Assembly: GCF_965213555.1 (NCBI RefSeq)
Contig: NZ_OZ243890.1
Location: forward strand, 1,178,001-1,242,000
Length of the DNA stretch: 64,000 nucleotides
Direction of reading: 5' to 3'
Origin: Acuticoccus sp965213555
GTDB taxonomy: Bacteria; Pseudomonadota; Alphaproteobacteria; Rhizobiales; Amorphaceae
Below, piece by piece: positions 35,196-46,963 of this stretch; position 1 is the first letter of the stretch, and each line of letters starts with the position of its first letter. Below the pieces are notes generated by a model. It ran no database searches. It worked only from the letters and a program-made list of their open reading frames with translations, and had not been told where the DNA came from. The translations under genes were made by a program, and so were the position numbers.

Positions 35196-35856
35196 TCAGT
35201 CCGCCTCGCGCAGGGCGGCGGCGGCGGCGAACGGGGCGCCCACGGCAGCGACCAGTGTCACCGCGCCGAGGAGCGCGAGGGAGGGCCCCACCGGCCGCCC
35301 CGCGGACGCCGCCTCCACCGCGCCGACGCCGAAGACGAGGACGGGGATCGACAGCGGCAGGACGAGCACCGCGATGAGGACGCCGGCCCGGCGCAGCGAG
35401 ACGGCGAGCGCCGCGCCCACCGTGCCGACGAGCGCCAAGGCCGGCGTGCCGGCGAGGAGGCTCGCGACCGTCACCGCGAGGACGGCCGGCGACAGGTTGA
35501 GCAGGACGCCGGCGAGCGGTGTGGCGAGGAGCAGCGGCAGCGCCGCGGCGGTCCAGTGCGCCGCCGCCTTCGCAAGGACGACGAGCTCCAACGGCACGTC
35601 GGCGAGGCGCAGCTGGTCGAGCGTGCCGTCCTCGTGGTCGGCCTGGAACAGCCGTTCCAGCCCGAGGAGCAGCGCGAGGAGGACCGCGATCCACAGGATC
35701 GCCGGCCCGATGCGCGCGAGGAGCGGCAAGGTCCGGGCCGACCGCGAAGGGGGCCACGGCGACGACGGCGAGGTAGAAGATCACCCCGGCCGGGCCGCCG
35801 CCGCCGACGCTCCAGGCGAGCCGCACGTCCCTCGCGTAGATCGCCGCCAGGCTCAC
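35196..35856 (-). pseudogene. ccmB: Heme exporter protein CcmB, split by a single-base frameshift
   Basis: Membrane subunit of the CcmAB ABC exporter for cytochrome c maturation. The first ~43 residues (GTG 35856: VSLAAIYARDVRLAWSVGGG ... AVVAVAPFAVGPDL) read in one frame; the remaining ~177 (PLLARIGPAILWIAVLLALL to the end) read in another, from about 35729. The total of 661 nt is one base too many; removing a C near 35728-35730 (ggacctt) gives a normal 219-residue CcmB. GTG 35856 overlaps the ccmA stop by 4 nt. Loss of CcmB would abolish c-type cytochromes, so a sequence error is likely. The rear part alone is an ORF at 35196-35729. Confidence 0.82.
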
Positions 35857-36503
35857 GCGGCCTCGAACGAGGCGTGCTGGGGCAGGAGGGCGAGCTCGCT
35901 GGCCGGCACCTCCAGCGGCTCGTGGGTCGCAGCGAGGATGGTCCCACCCTCGGCAAGGTGCGCCGACATCATCGCGCAGAACGCCCTGCGGGCTGCGGCA
36001 TCCAGCCCGGCGGTGGGCTCGTCGAGGAGCCACACCGGCCGCGGCACGGCGGCGAGGCGGGCGAGGGCGAGGCGGCGGCGCTGGCCCTGGGAGAGGAGCG
36101 CCGCCGGCGTCTCCGCGAGCGCCAGGAGGCCGAGCCGGTCGAGGGCGTCCTCCACGACCGCCTCGACGGCGAGCTCGCGCGCGTCCGGGCGAGGGTCCGC
36201 CGCGCCGAGCGTGCGCACGACGAAGGCGAGGTTGTCGAACGCGCTGAGCGCCAGCTTGAGCGCGTTCTGATGGCCCACGAGGTGGACGGCGCTCCCCCGC
36301 GGTCCGTCCCAGGGAGCAAGGCTCAACCGACCGCCCGCGAGGGGGCACAGCCCTGCGACGGCACGCAGCAGCGTCGACTTGCCCGCACCGTTCGGTCCGA
36401 CCACCGCCAACGCCTCGCCGGGTGCCACGCGGAAGGACAGCGCGTCGACGACCCGTCGGCCTCCACGGTCCACGGCAAGGCGCACCGCTTCAAGCGTCAG
36501 CAC
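35853..36503 (-). CDS. ccmA: Heme exporter ATP-binding protein CcmA
   Basis: ABC ATPase that powers release of holo-CcmE from CcmC. 216 residues: Walker A GPNGAGKST at 36-44, the unusual CcmA signature LLSQGQRRRLALARL, Walker B VWLLDEPTAGLD, and H-loop ATHEPLE. First gene of ccmABCDG plus the Nudix gene. Its promoter lies in the 99 bases before divergent acnA, where TTGATC and TTGATA patches spaced by 17 are a weak candidate for the aconitase side only. Confidence 0.9.
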   Translation of the reverse strand: MLTLEAVRLAVDRGGRRVVDALSFRVAPGEALAVVGPNGAGKSTLLRAVAGLCPLAGGRLSLAPWDGPRGSAVHLVGHQNALKLALSAFDNLAFVVRTLGAADPRPDARELAVEAVVEDALDRLGLLALAETPAALLSQGQRRRLALARLAAVPRPVWLLDEPTAGLDAAARRAFCAMMSAHLAEGGTILAATHEPLEVPASELALLPQHASFEAA

Positions 36504-36602
36504 GCGGCCCTATCTTCCAGGGATGCTGCCCGCGCTTGATCGCCGGCTCGATTGAGCGTTGATAGCGGCAAATTCAACAAGTTCCAAAGAAGGGGCCCCG
36601 CC

Positions 36603-39419
<2,817 letters not shown>

Positions 39420-39463
39420 AGGTCGCAGGGCGTGCGGCTCGGGAGCGGCACGGTCTGAAGTGA

Positions 39464-39493
39464 CGAGGCCGGGCGAAGGTCCGCCCGGCCTCG
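39464..39493 (+). terminator. Hairpin after aconitase, possible terminator
   Basis: A 12-bp perfect stem (cgaggccgggcg with cgcccggcctcg) and 6-nt loop begins 44 bases after the acnA stop. No T-run follows. The rest of the 341-base spacer up to 39760 shows no credible gene. Confidence 0.5.
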
Positions 39494-39760
39494 AGCCCGG
39501 CGGATCCCCCGCACGCGCTCGCGATCCCAGCGATTTAGGCGGTGCATGTGACGAAGCTTTTCGACCTCAACATGCAGGTTTGCCGGGCGTTGGCGAGCAG
39601 TGAAGACGCTCGTCCGCGGGTGGGGCCGGTCGTGATCGCCGTAGCGTGATCCAACCGCTCATGCCTTGTGATCGCGGCGACCGGTGACCATATTGCCGAG
39701 TGATTGGACGCGGCACTTCCCGCCTCGGCCGGATCCACTTTGTCAACCGTAGGGGACCCC

Positions 39761-40543
39761 ATGGCAACCTGGAACCAAAATCCGACCGCTCGGCCCGTCG
39801 CCGGAACCGCGCGGTACGACGCTTCGCTTGACCAAGGCCTGCGCCGCTACATGCTGTCGGTCTACAACTACATGACGCTTGGTCTTGTGGTGACTGGCCT
39901 CGCGGCGCTTGGCACGCTCTACCTCGCAGTCGCCCAGACGCCGGCTGACGCCGTCGCCCAGCTTGGCAACGGCACCGCGCTCACCGCCTTCGGCGCAGCG
40001 ATCTACGGCGGTCCGATCCGCTGGATCGTGATGCTTGCCCCCCTTGGCTTCGTGCTTGCGTTGTCGTTCGGCGTGCAGCGCATGAGCCTGTCGACGACGC
40101 AGCTCGTCTTCTGGGGCTTTGCGGCGGTGATGGGCGTGTCGCTGTCGTCGATCTTCCTGGTCTACACGTCTGAGTCGATCGTCCGGATCTTCTTCATCAC
40201 GGCGGCGGCGTTCGGCGGCCTGTCGCTGTGGGGTTACACCACGAAGAAGGACCTGTCCGGCTGGGGCTCGTTCCTCGTCATGGGCCTCATCGGCATCATC
40301 ATCGCTTCGCTGGTCAACCTGTTCATCGCCTCCTCGGCGCTGCAGTTCGCTGTGTCGGTGATCGGTGTCCTGGTGTTCGCCGGCCTCACCGCCTACGACA
40401 CGCAGCGCATTAAGGAGAGCTACTACGCGCTCGACGACGGCACGGTCGCCGGCCGCAAGGCGATCATGGGCGCCCTGTCGCTGTACCTGAACTTCATCAA
40501 CATGTTCATGATGCTGCTCTCGCTGTTCGGCAACCGCGAGTAG
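39761..40543 (+). CDS. Bax inhibitor-1/YccA family membrane protein
   Basis: Seven-helix inner-membrane protein of 260 residues from ATG 39761 (MATWNQNPTARPVAGTARYD), preceded by agggga at 39751-39756. LRRYMLSVYNYMTLGLVVTG is the BI-1 entry, and the C-terminal LTAYDTQRIKESYYALDDG holds the Asp of the family's conserved pore region. Relatives (YbhL, YccA, BsYetJ) act as pH-sensitive calcium leak channels or bind FtsH; the role here is inferred. Third-codon use is a little less GC-biased than neighbours. Monocistronic, ending at a strong terminator. Confidence 0.9.
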   Translation: MATWNQNPTARPVAGTARYDASLDQGLRRYMLSVYNYMTLGLVVTGLAALGTLYLAVAQTPADAVAQLGNGTALTAFGAAIYGGPIRWIVMLAPLGFVLALSFGVQRMSLSTTQLVFWGFAAVMGVSLSSIFLVYTSESIVRIFFITAAAFGGLSLWGYTTKKDLSGWGSFLVMGLIGIIIASLVNLFIASSALQFAVSVIGVLVFAGLTAYDTQRIKESYYALDDGTVAGRKAIMGALSLYLNFINMFMMLLSLFGNRE

Positions 40544-40613
40544 CTCGACTGAGGATCAGGCGACCAAGAGGCGCGGACCTCCGCGCCACCCTTGACGATG
40601 CATGGGTTACACG

Positions 40614-40640
40614 AAGGGCGCGGCTTGCCGCGCCCTTTTT
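40614..40640 (+). terminator. Rho-independent terminator after the BI-1 gene
   Basis: A 10-bp stem (aagggcgcgg / ccgcgccctt) with cttg loop is followed by Ts. A second GC hairpin (ggcgcgga / tccgcgcc, 40570-40587) sits just before it. The following 317 bases to 40957 hold no gene I can support. Confidence 0.85.
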
Positions 40641-40957
40641 CGTTGCCCACCCTCGTCGCGTCCGGCCCCCCGTGCGGACGTTTCGCCCCAGGGCACCCGA
40701 CACCCCGCATCGGCCGCTCGCATCGATTCCGCGTTCGCGAATGGTGCTTATAGGTCCCGACCCTAGTCCCTCATGCCCAGGCTTGTTCAATCTGCTGGGG
40801 CACGTCCCGGCTTTCGTCGCGTATGCTGTGCTAGACTGCGGGACGTCGTGGCGCACACCGTGTCGCGGCTGCGCGGGCGCCTCAGGACCTCTGGGGTCTT
40901 GCCGTGCTACAGCGCCTTCACGACCTCCGGCGCTTCAGGATCTCGTAGGGCGTAGCA

Positions 40958-42295
40958 TTGTCAGCCGATCTGTTCACCTCTGCTGGCCTCGATGCCGCCA
41001 CGCCGCGTCCGCTCGCTGATGCGCTGCGTCCTGAGCGCCTCGAGGACATCGTCGGCCAGCCGCACCTGTTTGGTCCCGAGGGTCGGCTCACGCGCATCGT
41101 CCGCTCGGGCCACATCGGTTCGCTCATCCTGTGGGGGCCGCCCGGCACGGGGAAGACCACGCTGGCGCGCCTGCTCGCCCAGCACGTGGCGCTGGAGTTC
41201 GTGCAGCTGTCGGCGATCTTCACGGGGGTGGCGGAGCTCAAGAAGGTGTTCGAGCGCGCGCGTCGCGACCGCACCGTCGGCCGCGGCACGCTCCTCTTCG
41301 TGGACGAGATCCACAGGTTCAACAGGGCGCAGCAGGACGCCTTCCTCCCCGTCATGGAGGACGGCACCATCACGCTCGTCGGCGCCACGACGGAGAACCC
41401 CTCCTTCGAGTTGAACGCCGCGCTTCTGTCGCGCGGCCAGGTCCTCATCTTCCACCCCCTCAACGAGGGCGCGCTGGAGACGCTCCTGTCGCGCGCGGAG
41501 TCCGAGCGAGGCCCGCTGCCCGTCACCGACGAGGCACGGGCGAGCCTCCTGCGCATGGCCGACGGCGACGGGCGCGCGATCCTCACCCTGGCCGAGGAGG
41601 TCTGGCGCGTGGTCCGGCCCGGCGAGACGCTGGACGCCGAGGCCGTGCAGGAGGTCCTGCAGCGCCGGGCGCCAGCCTACGACAAGGATCGCGACGGCCA
41701 CTACAACCTCATCTCCGCGCTGCATAAGTCGGTGCGCGGCTCCGACCCCGACGCTGCGCTATACTACCTCATGCGCATGCTGGCCGGCGGCGAGGACCCG
41801 CTCTACCTCGCGCGCCGCCTGGTGCGGATGGCCGCCGAGGACATCGGCCTTGCAGACCCCAACGCCCTGACCCTCGCCATCGCGGCGCGGGACACCTACG
41901 ACTTTCTCGGCTCGCCGGAGGGGGAGCTGGCGCTGGCGGAGGCCGCCGTGTACCTCGCGCTGGCGCCCAAGTCGAACGCGCTGTACGCGGCGTTCAAGGC
42001 GGCGCGCCGCTTCGTGAGGGAGACGCCGTCCCTGCCGCCGCCGAAGATCATCATGAACGCACCGACGAGGTTCATGCGCGAGGAGGGTTACGGCGAGGGC
42101 TACGTGTACGACCACGACGTGCCCGGAGCCGTCTCGGGCCAGGCCTACTTCCCCGACGGCATCGAGCCGCAGCGCTTCTACGCGCCCACCGACAGGGGCG
42201 AGGAGGCCGCCGTGAGGGCCCGCCTCGCGGTGGCCGACGAACGGCGGCGCGCCCACCGCGCTGCGACTACGGCCGGCGAGGGGGAGGACCGATGA
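40958..42295 (+). CDS. rarA: Replication-associated recombination protein A (RarA/MgsA)
   Basis: Clamp-loader-like AAA+ ATPase acting at stalled forks. TTG start at 40958 gives MSADLFTSAGLDAATPRPLA, the usual family start; no ATG is near. 445 residues with Walker A GPPGTGKTT at 60-68, Walker B LLFVDEIHRFN near 112, sensor motif VGATTENPSFELNAALLSR, and the C-terminal tetramerisation part with NAPTRFMREEGYGEGYVYDH. Its stop overlaps the next gene's start by 4 nt. Confidence 0.92.
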   Translation: MSADLFTSAGLDAATPRPLADALRPERLEDIVGQPHLFGPEGRLTRIVRSGHIGSLILWGPPGTGKTTLARLLAQHVALEFVQLSAIFTGVAELKKVFERARRDRTVGRGTLLFVDEIHRFNRAQQDAFLPVMEDGTITLVGATTENPSFELNAALLSRGQVLIFHPLNEGALETLLSRAESERGPLPVTDEARASLLRMADGDGRAILTLAEEVWRVVRPGETLDAEAVQEVLQRRAPAYDKDRDGHYNLISALHKSVRGSDPDAALYYLMRMLAGGEDPLYLARRLVRMAAEDIGLADPNALTLAIAARDTYDFLGSPEGELALAEAAVYLALAPKSNALYAAFKAARRFVRETPSLPPPKIIMNAPTRFMREEGYGEGYVYDHDVPGAVSGQAYFPDGIEPQRFYAPTDRGEEAAVRARLAVADERRRAHRAATTAGEGEDR

Positions 42296-43068
42296 TCGCC
42301 GAGTTCTTGGCGCTGTGGGCCATCGTCTACGCCGTGACGTTCGCCGGCTACCTCGGCTTTGGCACGGCGCTGCAGGCCGTCGTCCACCGCTCGCCGGCGC
42401 GGCGGATCCAGGCACGGCGCTTCGGCGAGAAGCGCAAGTGGCGGGAGATCCGCCAGTCCGCCTGGTCGCTTACCGCGACGTGCTTCTGCCTCGCCGCAGG
42501 GCTCTTCGCTCAGGCGAAGGGTTGGACGCTGTTCGCGCCCCTCGCGCCGTCCTGGTGGTCGATCCTCTTGATGGCGGCGGTGTCCATCGTCGCCTTCGAC
42601 GCCTGGTTCTACTGGGCGCACCGGCTGATGCATTGGGGCCCGCTCTACAAGCACCACGTGCTGCACCATCGCTCGGTGGCCCCGACGGTGTGGTCGAACT
42701 ACTCCGACAGCCTCGTCGACGCCTTCGTCATGCAGAGCTACTACCTCTGGGCACCGCTCCTCCTGCCGATCCCACCCATCGTGCTGATCGGCCACCGTGC
42801 CTACGACCACGTCAACGGCATGATCGGCCACTGCGGCTTCGAGCTCACCGCCTCGCGGTGGACGCGCATCCCCTCGCCGATGGTGACGACGCTGTTCCAC
42901 GACCAGCACCACTCGAGCTTCTCCACGAACTACGCGAACTTCTTCTCGGTCTGGGACCGCCTGATGGGCACCCTCGACAGGGACTACGATGCCGACGTCG
43001 AGCGCTGGGAGCGGGGCACCGCTTCACCTTCCGCCGGTGGAGTGCGGTCGGCGCAGTCGTCGTCGTGA
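42292..43068 (+). CDS. Sterol desaturase / fatty acid hydroxylase superfamily protein
   Basis: Membrane di-iron oxygenase of 258 residues with about four hydrophobic segments. The histidine clusters HRLMH (110-114), HHVLHH (121-126) and HDQHHSSF (about 203-210) with an upstream GHR are the family's metal site. These enzymes hydroxylate or desaturate lipids and sterols; here a hopanoid, fatty acid or carotenoid substrate are all possible. It overlaps rarA by 4 nt and crcB by 4 nt, so it sits in a translationally coupled run rarA - this - crcB - rluA-like. Confidence 0.82.
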   Translation: MIAEFLALWAIVYAVTFAGYLGFGTALQAVVHRSPARRIQARRFGEKRKWREIRQSAWSLTATCFCLAAGLFAQAKGWTLFAPLAPSWWSILLMAAVSIVAFDAWFYWAHRLMHWGPLYKHHVLHHRSVAPTVWSNYSDSLVDAFVMQSYYLWAPLLLPIPPIVLIGHRAYDHVNGMIGHCGFELTASRWTRIPSPMVTTLFHDQHHSSFSTNYANFFSVWDRLMGTLDRDYDADVERWERGTASPSAGGVRSAQSSS

Positions 43069-43433
43069 GCCCGGTGTGGGCGAGCCTCCTCGTCGCCGTC
43101 GGCGGCGCGGCCGGAGCGCTTGCCCGGTTCTGGGTCGGCGCCCTCGTGGGCGCAGTCGCAGGGACGACGCTTCCCGTGGCGACCTTCGCGATCAACGTCG
43201 CGGGCTCGCTCGCCATCGGCGTCGCAGCCGCACGGGTGCCGAGCCCACCTCTCGCCGCGCTGCTCGTGACCGGAGGCCTCGGCGGCTTCACGACCTTCTC
43301 CACCTTCTCCCTCGAAACGGTGCGCCTTCTGGAGGCGGGACGGGTGGCCGCGGCGACGCTCTACGGTGCCGGCAGCGCGATCACCTGCATCGCCGCGGCC
43401 GCCGCTGGGCTCGCGCTGGGCCGGGCGGCGTGA
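43065..43433 (+). CDS. crcB: Fluoride efflux channel CrcB (Fluc)
   Basis: 122-residue, four-helix membrane protein that exports fluoride as a dual-topology dimer. GTG 43065 (VSPVWASLLVAVGGAAGALA) overlaps the previous stop as GTGA. The signature GGLGGFTTFSTFSLE with the phenylalanine box and the GALARFW entry are present, as is NVAGSLAIGV. No fluoride riboswitch is expected, since it lies inside an operon. The following rluA-like gene overlaps its stop (TGATG). Confidence 0.9.
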   Translation: MSPVWASLLVAVGGAAGALARFWVGALVGAVAGTTLPVATFAINVAGSLAIGVAAARVPSPPLAALLVTGGLGGFTTFSTFSLETVRLLEAGRVAAATLYGAGSAITCIAAAAAGLALGRAA

Positions 43434-44380
43434 TGCCTCCGCAGGTCGACCACGTGGCGGTGGACGCGGACGACGCCGGCATGCGGCTCGACCGGTGGCT
43501 GCGCCGTGCCTTCCCGAACGTCCCGTTCGGCGCGCTGTCGAAGGTCGTACGCACGGGTCAGGTACGCATCGACGGGGCGCGCGCCAAGCTGGAGACCCGG
43601 CTCGAGGCCGGCCAGCGCGTGCGACTGCCACCCCTCGTCGAGGGTGGCGCGCCGATGCCACGCGCCCTCGACGGCGACGCCGCATCGCTGGAGCGCATGC
43701 TGCTGCACAGGGACGACGACGTCGTCGTCCTCGACAAGCCCTACGGGCTCGCGGTCCAGGGCGGCTCGGGCGTCACACGTCACGTCGACGGGATGCTGGA
43801 GGCCTGGCGCGATCGCAAGGGTCGCAAGCCGCGCCTCGTCCACAGGCTCGACCGCGAGACGACCGGCGTCCTCGTCGTCGCGCTGACCCGGTCGGCGGCG
43901 GCGGCCCTCGCCGAGGCGTTCCGCGGCCGCGACGCGCGCAAGGACTACCTGGCGCTGGTCCGCGGTCATCCGACGCCCGCGGAGGGACGCATCGCCACCT
44001 GGCTGGCGCGCGACCCGGCCGACAACGAGCGCATGACCGTGCCTCCGGGCCGCACCAAGGAGGCACAGCGCGCGGTGACGCACTACGAGACGCTCGACCG
44101 CGCCGGCCAGCTTTCGCTCCTCGCGCTGTCGCCGGTGACGGGTCGCACCCATCAGCTGCGCGTCCACTGCGCGCACGTGGGGACCCCGATCATCGGCGAC
44201 CCCAAGTACTTCAACGTCGAGAACTGGGCGCTGCCCGGCGGGCTGCAGAACCGGTTGCACTTGCATGCCCGCCGCATCCGCGTGCCGCACCCTTCAGGAG
44301 GCACGCTCGACGTCGCGGCGCCGGTGCCACCGCACATCGCGCAGAGCCTAACGGTGCTCGGCCTCTCGGAGCGCGGTTGA
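43433..44380 (+). CDS. RluA-family 23S rRNA pseudouridine synthase (RluC-like)
   Basis: Converts specific uridines in 23S rRNA (RluC/RluD type) to pseudouridine. 315 residues: an N-terminal S4 RNA-binding domain (DDAGMRLDRWLRRAFPNVPF, KLETRLEAGQRVRLP), then the catalytic HRLDRETTG at 137-145 with the nucleophilic Asp140, and RTHQLRVHCAHVGTPIIGD. The start ATG 43433 overlaps the crcB stop. The exact target positions cannot be deduced from sequence alone. Confidence 0.9.
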   Translation: MPPQVDHVAVDADDAGMRLDRWLRRAFPNVPFGALSKVVRTGQVRIDGARAKLETRLEAGQRVRLPPLVEGGAPMPRALDGDAASLERMLLHRDDDVVVLDKPYGLAVQGGSGVTRHVDGMLEAWRDRKGRKPRLVHRLDRETTGVLVVALTRSAAAALAEAFRGRDARKDYLALVRGHPTPAEGRIATWLARDPADNERMTVPPGRTKEAQRAVTHYETLDRAGQLSLLALSPVTGRTHQLRVHCAHVGTPIIGDPKYFNVENWALPGGLQNRLHLHARRIRVPHPSGGTLDVAAPVPPHIAQSLTVLGLSERG

Positions 44381-44386
44381 CCGCGG

Positions 44387-44938
44387 TCAGGCCGCCCGTG
44401 CGAGGGAGAGCGGATAGACGTCCTCGGTGAGGTAGGGGCCGCCGCCCACGGACGCGCGCGAGGACAGGAGCGCGAACGCGTCGGCGACGAAGGGCGGTGC
44501 GGCGAAGCCCCCGCGCAGGCTCAGCCAGTCCGCCACCTCGCGCGAGGAGGCGCCGCGGCAGCGCGCGACGGTCACGTGCGGGGTGAAGCGGCGCGTGTCC
44601 GCCGGCAGGCCCATCCGCTGCAGGATGCGCTCCTGCTCGGCCTGCAGCTCGACGAGCTCCGGCGTCGGCTCGACGCGCACCCACACCGCGTGCGGCTGCC
44701 TCTTGTTGCCGAACGAGCCGAGGCCGGACAGGCGGACCTCCAGCGGAGCGCGGCGGATGCGCGACAGCGCGTCGGCCGCCTCGTCGGCGGTGCGCTCGTC
44801 GACGTCGCCGATGAAGCGCAGCGTCACGTGGTAGTTCTCGGGATCCACGAAGCGCGCGTTGCGTAGCCCGCCGCGCAGGCCGGTCAGCCACTGCCGCACG
44901 TCGTCGGGTAGGGTGAGGGCGGTGAACAGGCGCGGCAT
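44387..44938 (-). CDS. thpR: RNA 2',3'-cyclic phosphodiesterase ThpR
   Basis: 2H-family phosphoesterase (formerly 2'-5' RNA ligase). From ATG 44938 (MPRLFTALTLPDDVRQWLTG) it has 183 residues, with the two HxT motifs HVTLRF at 37-42 and HVTVAR at 121-126 that form the active site. An open frame reaches back to 45085, but the extra residues are not family-like. Convergent with the pseudouridine synthase (6-base gap). It is the last clearly core gene before the low-GC accessory region. Confidence 0.9.
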   Translation of the reverse strand: MPRLFTALTLPDDVRQWLTGLRGGLRNARFVDPENYHVTLRFIGDVDERTADEAADALSRIRRAPLEVRLSGLGSFGNKRQPHAVWVRVEPTPELVELQAEQERILQRMGLPADTRRFTPHVTVARCRGASSREVADWLSLRGGFAAPPFVADAFALLSSRASVGGGPYLTEDVYPLSLARAA

Positions 44939-45061
44939 CGGATCCTCCGTCGCGCGTCCGTCCGTGAGCGGGGAGGACGCCGTCGGCGGCGACGACCGCC
45001 GGACGATCCCGAATGTCTCGGGTCGAGACGCCGTTGGCAAGGTGCCGTTGCACCCCATGGG

Positions 45062-45319
45062 ATGCGGCGAACGACCGTGCACCACTTCCGGCTGACCGAG
45101 GCTCAGATCGAGCGCCTTGAGGCGGCCGCTTACGAAAACTTCAAATCACAATATTTTTGGTCTTCAGCACGATCTGAAAGCGATCTGGGCATGTACGTCC
45201 TCGCGCCGATCTTGCGGCATCACAGCTGGCACCCGATTTATTTGGTCCGCATCCGGCGCCTGGAAAAAATGGCTTCTCGTGCGGACGTTAGCCGCTGGCA
45301 CCGTCGGCGCAAGCAATGA
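45062..45319 (+). CDS. Orphan hypothetical ORF at the edge of the accessory region
   Basis: 85 residues, MRRTTVHHFRLTEAQIERLE onward, rich in Arg, His and Ser. No ribosome site is visible and no family is recognised. Base composition drops sharply here (aaaatttcaaatcacaat-like stretches around 45135-45165), unlike all upstream genes. It may be a remnant of a transferred gene or noncoding. Overlapping ORFs in other frames are no better. The 142 bases after it, to 45461, show nothing. Confidence 0.25.
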   Translation: MRRTTVHHFRLTEAQIERLEAAAYENFKSQYFWSSARSESDLGMYVLAPILRHHSWHPIYLVRIRRLEKMASRADVSRWHRRRKQ

Positions 45320-45461
45320 AGAAGTAAGAACCGCCATGATGAACGGGTGACGACGCTGGGTCAGGCGGTCGCGCAGCAAATCATCTGTAGGTGGGATCGA
45401 CAATAGCGCCTCGGAAAATGTTCCGTCTGCTGGACGCAGTCGCGCGGGCAGCGGTGTCACA

Positions 45462-46487
45462 TCAAGGACCGTTCGCTGGGTCCCAAACACGCACGGACTG
45501 CTTGCCGACGTTCTCGCCGGTTAGGACGCGGGCAAGGCCGCGCGGCGCCATTGAAAGCCCGTCAAGGACATCGTCGCGGACGGGGAGTTCGCCGGCGGTG
45601 AGCCGGTGCGCCAGCGCGCGGCGTGCGCGGTCGTGAAGATGCAGGTAGTTGCTGACCAACAGCCCCTGAAGGCGGAGCTGCTTGACGAGGATAGCGCGTT
45701 CGACCCGCGGCCCGTCCGACGGCGTCACAACGTTGGGCTGTGAAATCGTGCCACAAACCACGATTCGCCCGTGCCGGTTCATCGCCCTGAGGCCAGCGTC
45801 GAGCTGAGCGCCGCCGACGTTGTCGAAAAAGACATCGATCCCACCTGGCGCCGCCTCGGCGAGGGCGCCACCGAGATCACCGGCGCGGTAGTTGATGGCA
45901 GCATCCGCGCCGAGCTCCTCCATCAGGTAGGCGGCCTTCTCATCCGTTCCCGTGACACCGACGACCCGTGCACCGCGCAGCTTTGCAAGGCGGACCGCGA
46001 CGCTGCCCACCGCACCGGCCGCCGTCGTCACCAGGACCGTCTCTCCTGCCCCGGCGTCAGCGATGTGCTCGATCCCGCACCAAGCCGTCACGCCCGTCGT
46101 GCCGAGCACGCCCATGAAAGCTCGCAAGGGGGCGACCGCGGGGTCGGGGCGGAACTGAACCGACGTCGCTGGGATCGTCGCGTACTCGCGCCATCCCAGA
46201 GGACCGTAGACGTACTCGCCTGGCAAAAACCCGACCGCGCGTGACTCGACCACCTGGCCGAGTCCGGGTCCTGCCATGACGTCGCCTGGCGGCACCTGCG
46301 GCCAAAAGCTCGCCACGGTGTGGACGTAGCTGCGCATCGACGGGTCCATCGAAAGATAGGCGACGCGAACGAGGAACTCCCCGGGCTCGGGGGTCCGCAC
46401 CGGCACCTGCGCCTCGACGAAGTTCTCTTCCGATGCCACCGTGTCGGTCCACCGCTCGACTACGATGGCGCTCTGAGTGCCATTCAT
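45462..46487 (-). CDS. NADP-dependent oxidoreductase, CurA/leukotriene-B4-dehydrogenase-like MDR
   Basis: Zinc-free medium-chain reductase, 341 residues from ATG 46487 (MNGTQSAIVVERWTDTVASE). The N-domain has the substrate-loop pattern AYLSMDPSMRSYV; the Rossmann part has TTAAGAVGSVAVRLAKLRGA with the AxxGxxG NADP loop, and FFDNVGGAQLDAGLRAM is typical of the CurA/PTGR group. It reduces enone-type carbon-carbon double bonds. It lies 17 bases after the truncated nitronate monooxygenase on the same strand, so it was the second gene of that operon and has probably lost its original promoter to the IS insertion. Confidence 0.85.
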   Translation of the reverse strand: MNGTQSAIVVERWTDTVASEENFVEAQVPVRTPEPGEFLVRVAYLSMDPSMRSYVHTVASFWPQVPPGDVMAGPGLGQVVESRAVGFLPGEYVYGPLGWREYATIPATSVQFRPDPAVAPLRAFMGVLGTTGVTAWCGIEHIADAGAGETVLVTTAAGAVGSVAVRLAKLRGARVVGVTGTDEKAAYLMEELGADAAINYRAGDLGGALAEAAPGGIDVFFDNVGGAQLDAGLRAMNRHGRIVVCGTISQPNVVTPSDGPRVERAILVKQLRLQGLLVSNYLHLHDRARRALAHRLTAGELPVRDDVLDGLSMAPRGLARVLTGENVGKQSVRVWDPANGP

Positions 46488-46504
46488 GGGCTTGTCCCCA
46501 TAGT

Positions 46505-46933
46505 TCAGCTCGCAACCGCCGTGGGGATCGCAGCAAGCCGGTCGAGCCTGGCAAACGCTGCCACGGCGTCGTCGACGAGCCGGTCGACGATCGCATCGAC
46601 CGGCTCGATGCGGTCGGCGAACACGGCGGCCTGGCCATAGTCGATCATGCCGATCTCTGTGTTGCCGGTTGCGTAGGCCTCGCGCACCTTGTCGCCGCCG
46701 ACGTGCTCGCGATAGCGTTCGAACTCTTCGACCCGGTCCGCCTCGAGGGCCGCGACGGCTCGCGCCGCCTCGTTGTCGAGCACCCTGTGATGACCGCGGA
46801 AGGTCTGCATTACGACGCGGCTGTCGGCGCCGTCGCCGGCGACGACGCGCTCCTTGCAAGCCCGGTGCCCCCAGATCTCCTCGGCGACCACGAAGCGCGT
46901 GTCGATGACGGTGGCGTCCGCCCCCATCGCAAG
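46505..46933 (-). pseudogene. Nitronate monooxygenase (NPD family), 3' remnant
   Basis: About 143 codons of the C-terminal half of an FMN-dependent nitronate monooxygenase / 2-nitropropane dioxygenase-like protein: LAMGADATVIDTRFVVAEEI matches the usual ALAMGADGV..GTRF region where the FMN phosphate is bound. The family's N-terminal ~180-200 residues, including the catalytic part, are missing; the coding sequence ends at the boundary of the IS element at about 46934. The remaining ORF (ATG 46927) could still be translated but should not be active. Confidence 0.78.
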
Positions 46934-46935
46934 GG

Positions 46936-46960
46936 GGCCTATATAGCTGTGTGACCCAAG
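46936..46960 (+). repeat. Left inverted repeat of the IS element
   Basis: Pairs with the right end: both begin cctatata and continue to tgtgacccaa with two or three mismatches and a 1-2 nt register shift. Confidence 0.65.
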
Positions 46961-46963
46961 CGA

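Noticed and set aside
34432..36270. 612-residue plus-strand open frame over the ccm genes
   Set aside because: Low-complexity Arg/Glu/Gly shadow of ccmA-D; those have conserved motifs.
34354..36348. One 664-residue minus frame joining ccmC with upstream sequence
   Set aside because: Only the part from 35112 downwards is CcmC; a short stretch near 35730-35856 is the CcmB N-terminus and the rest is a shadow of ccmA.
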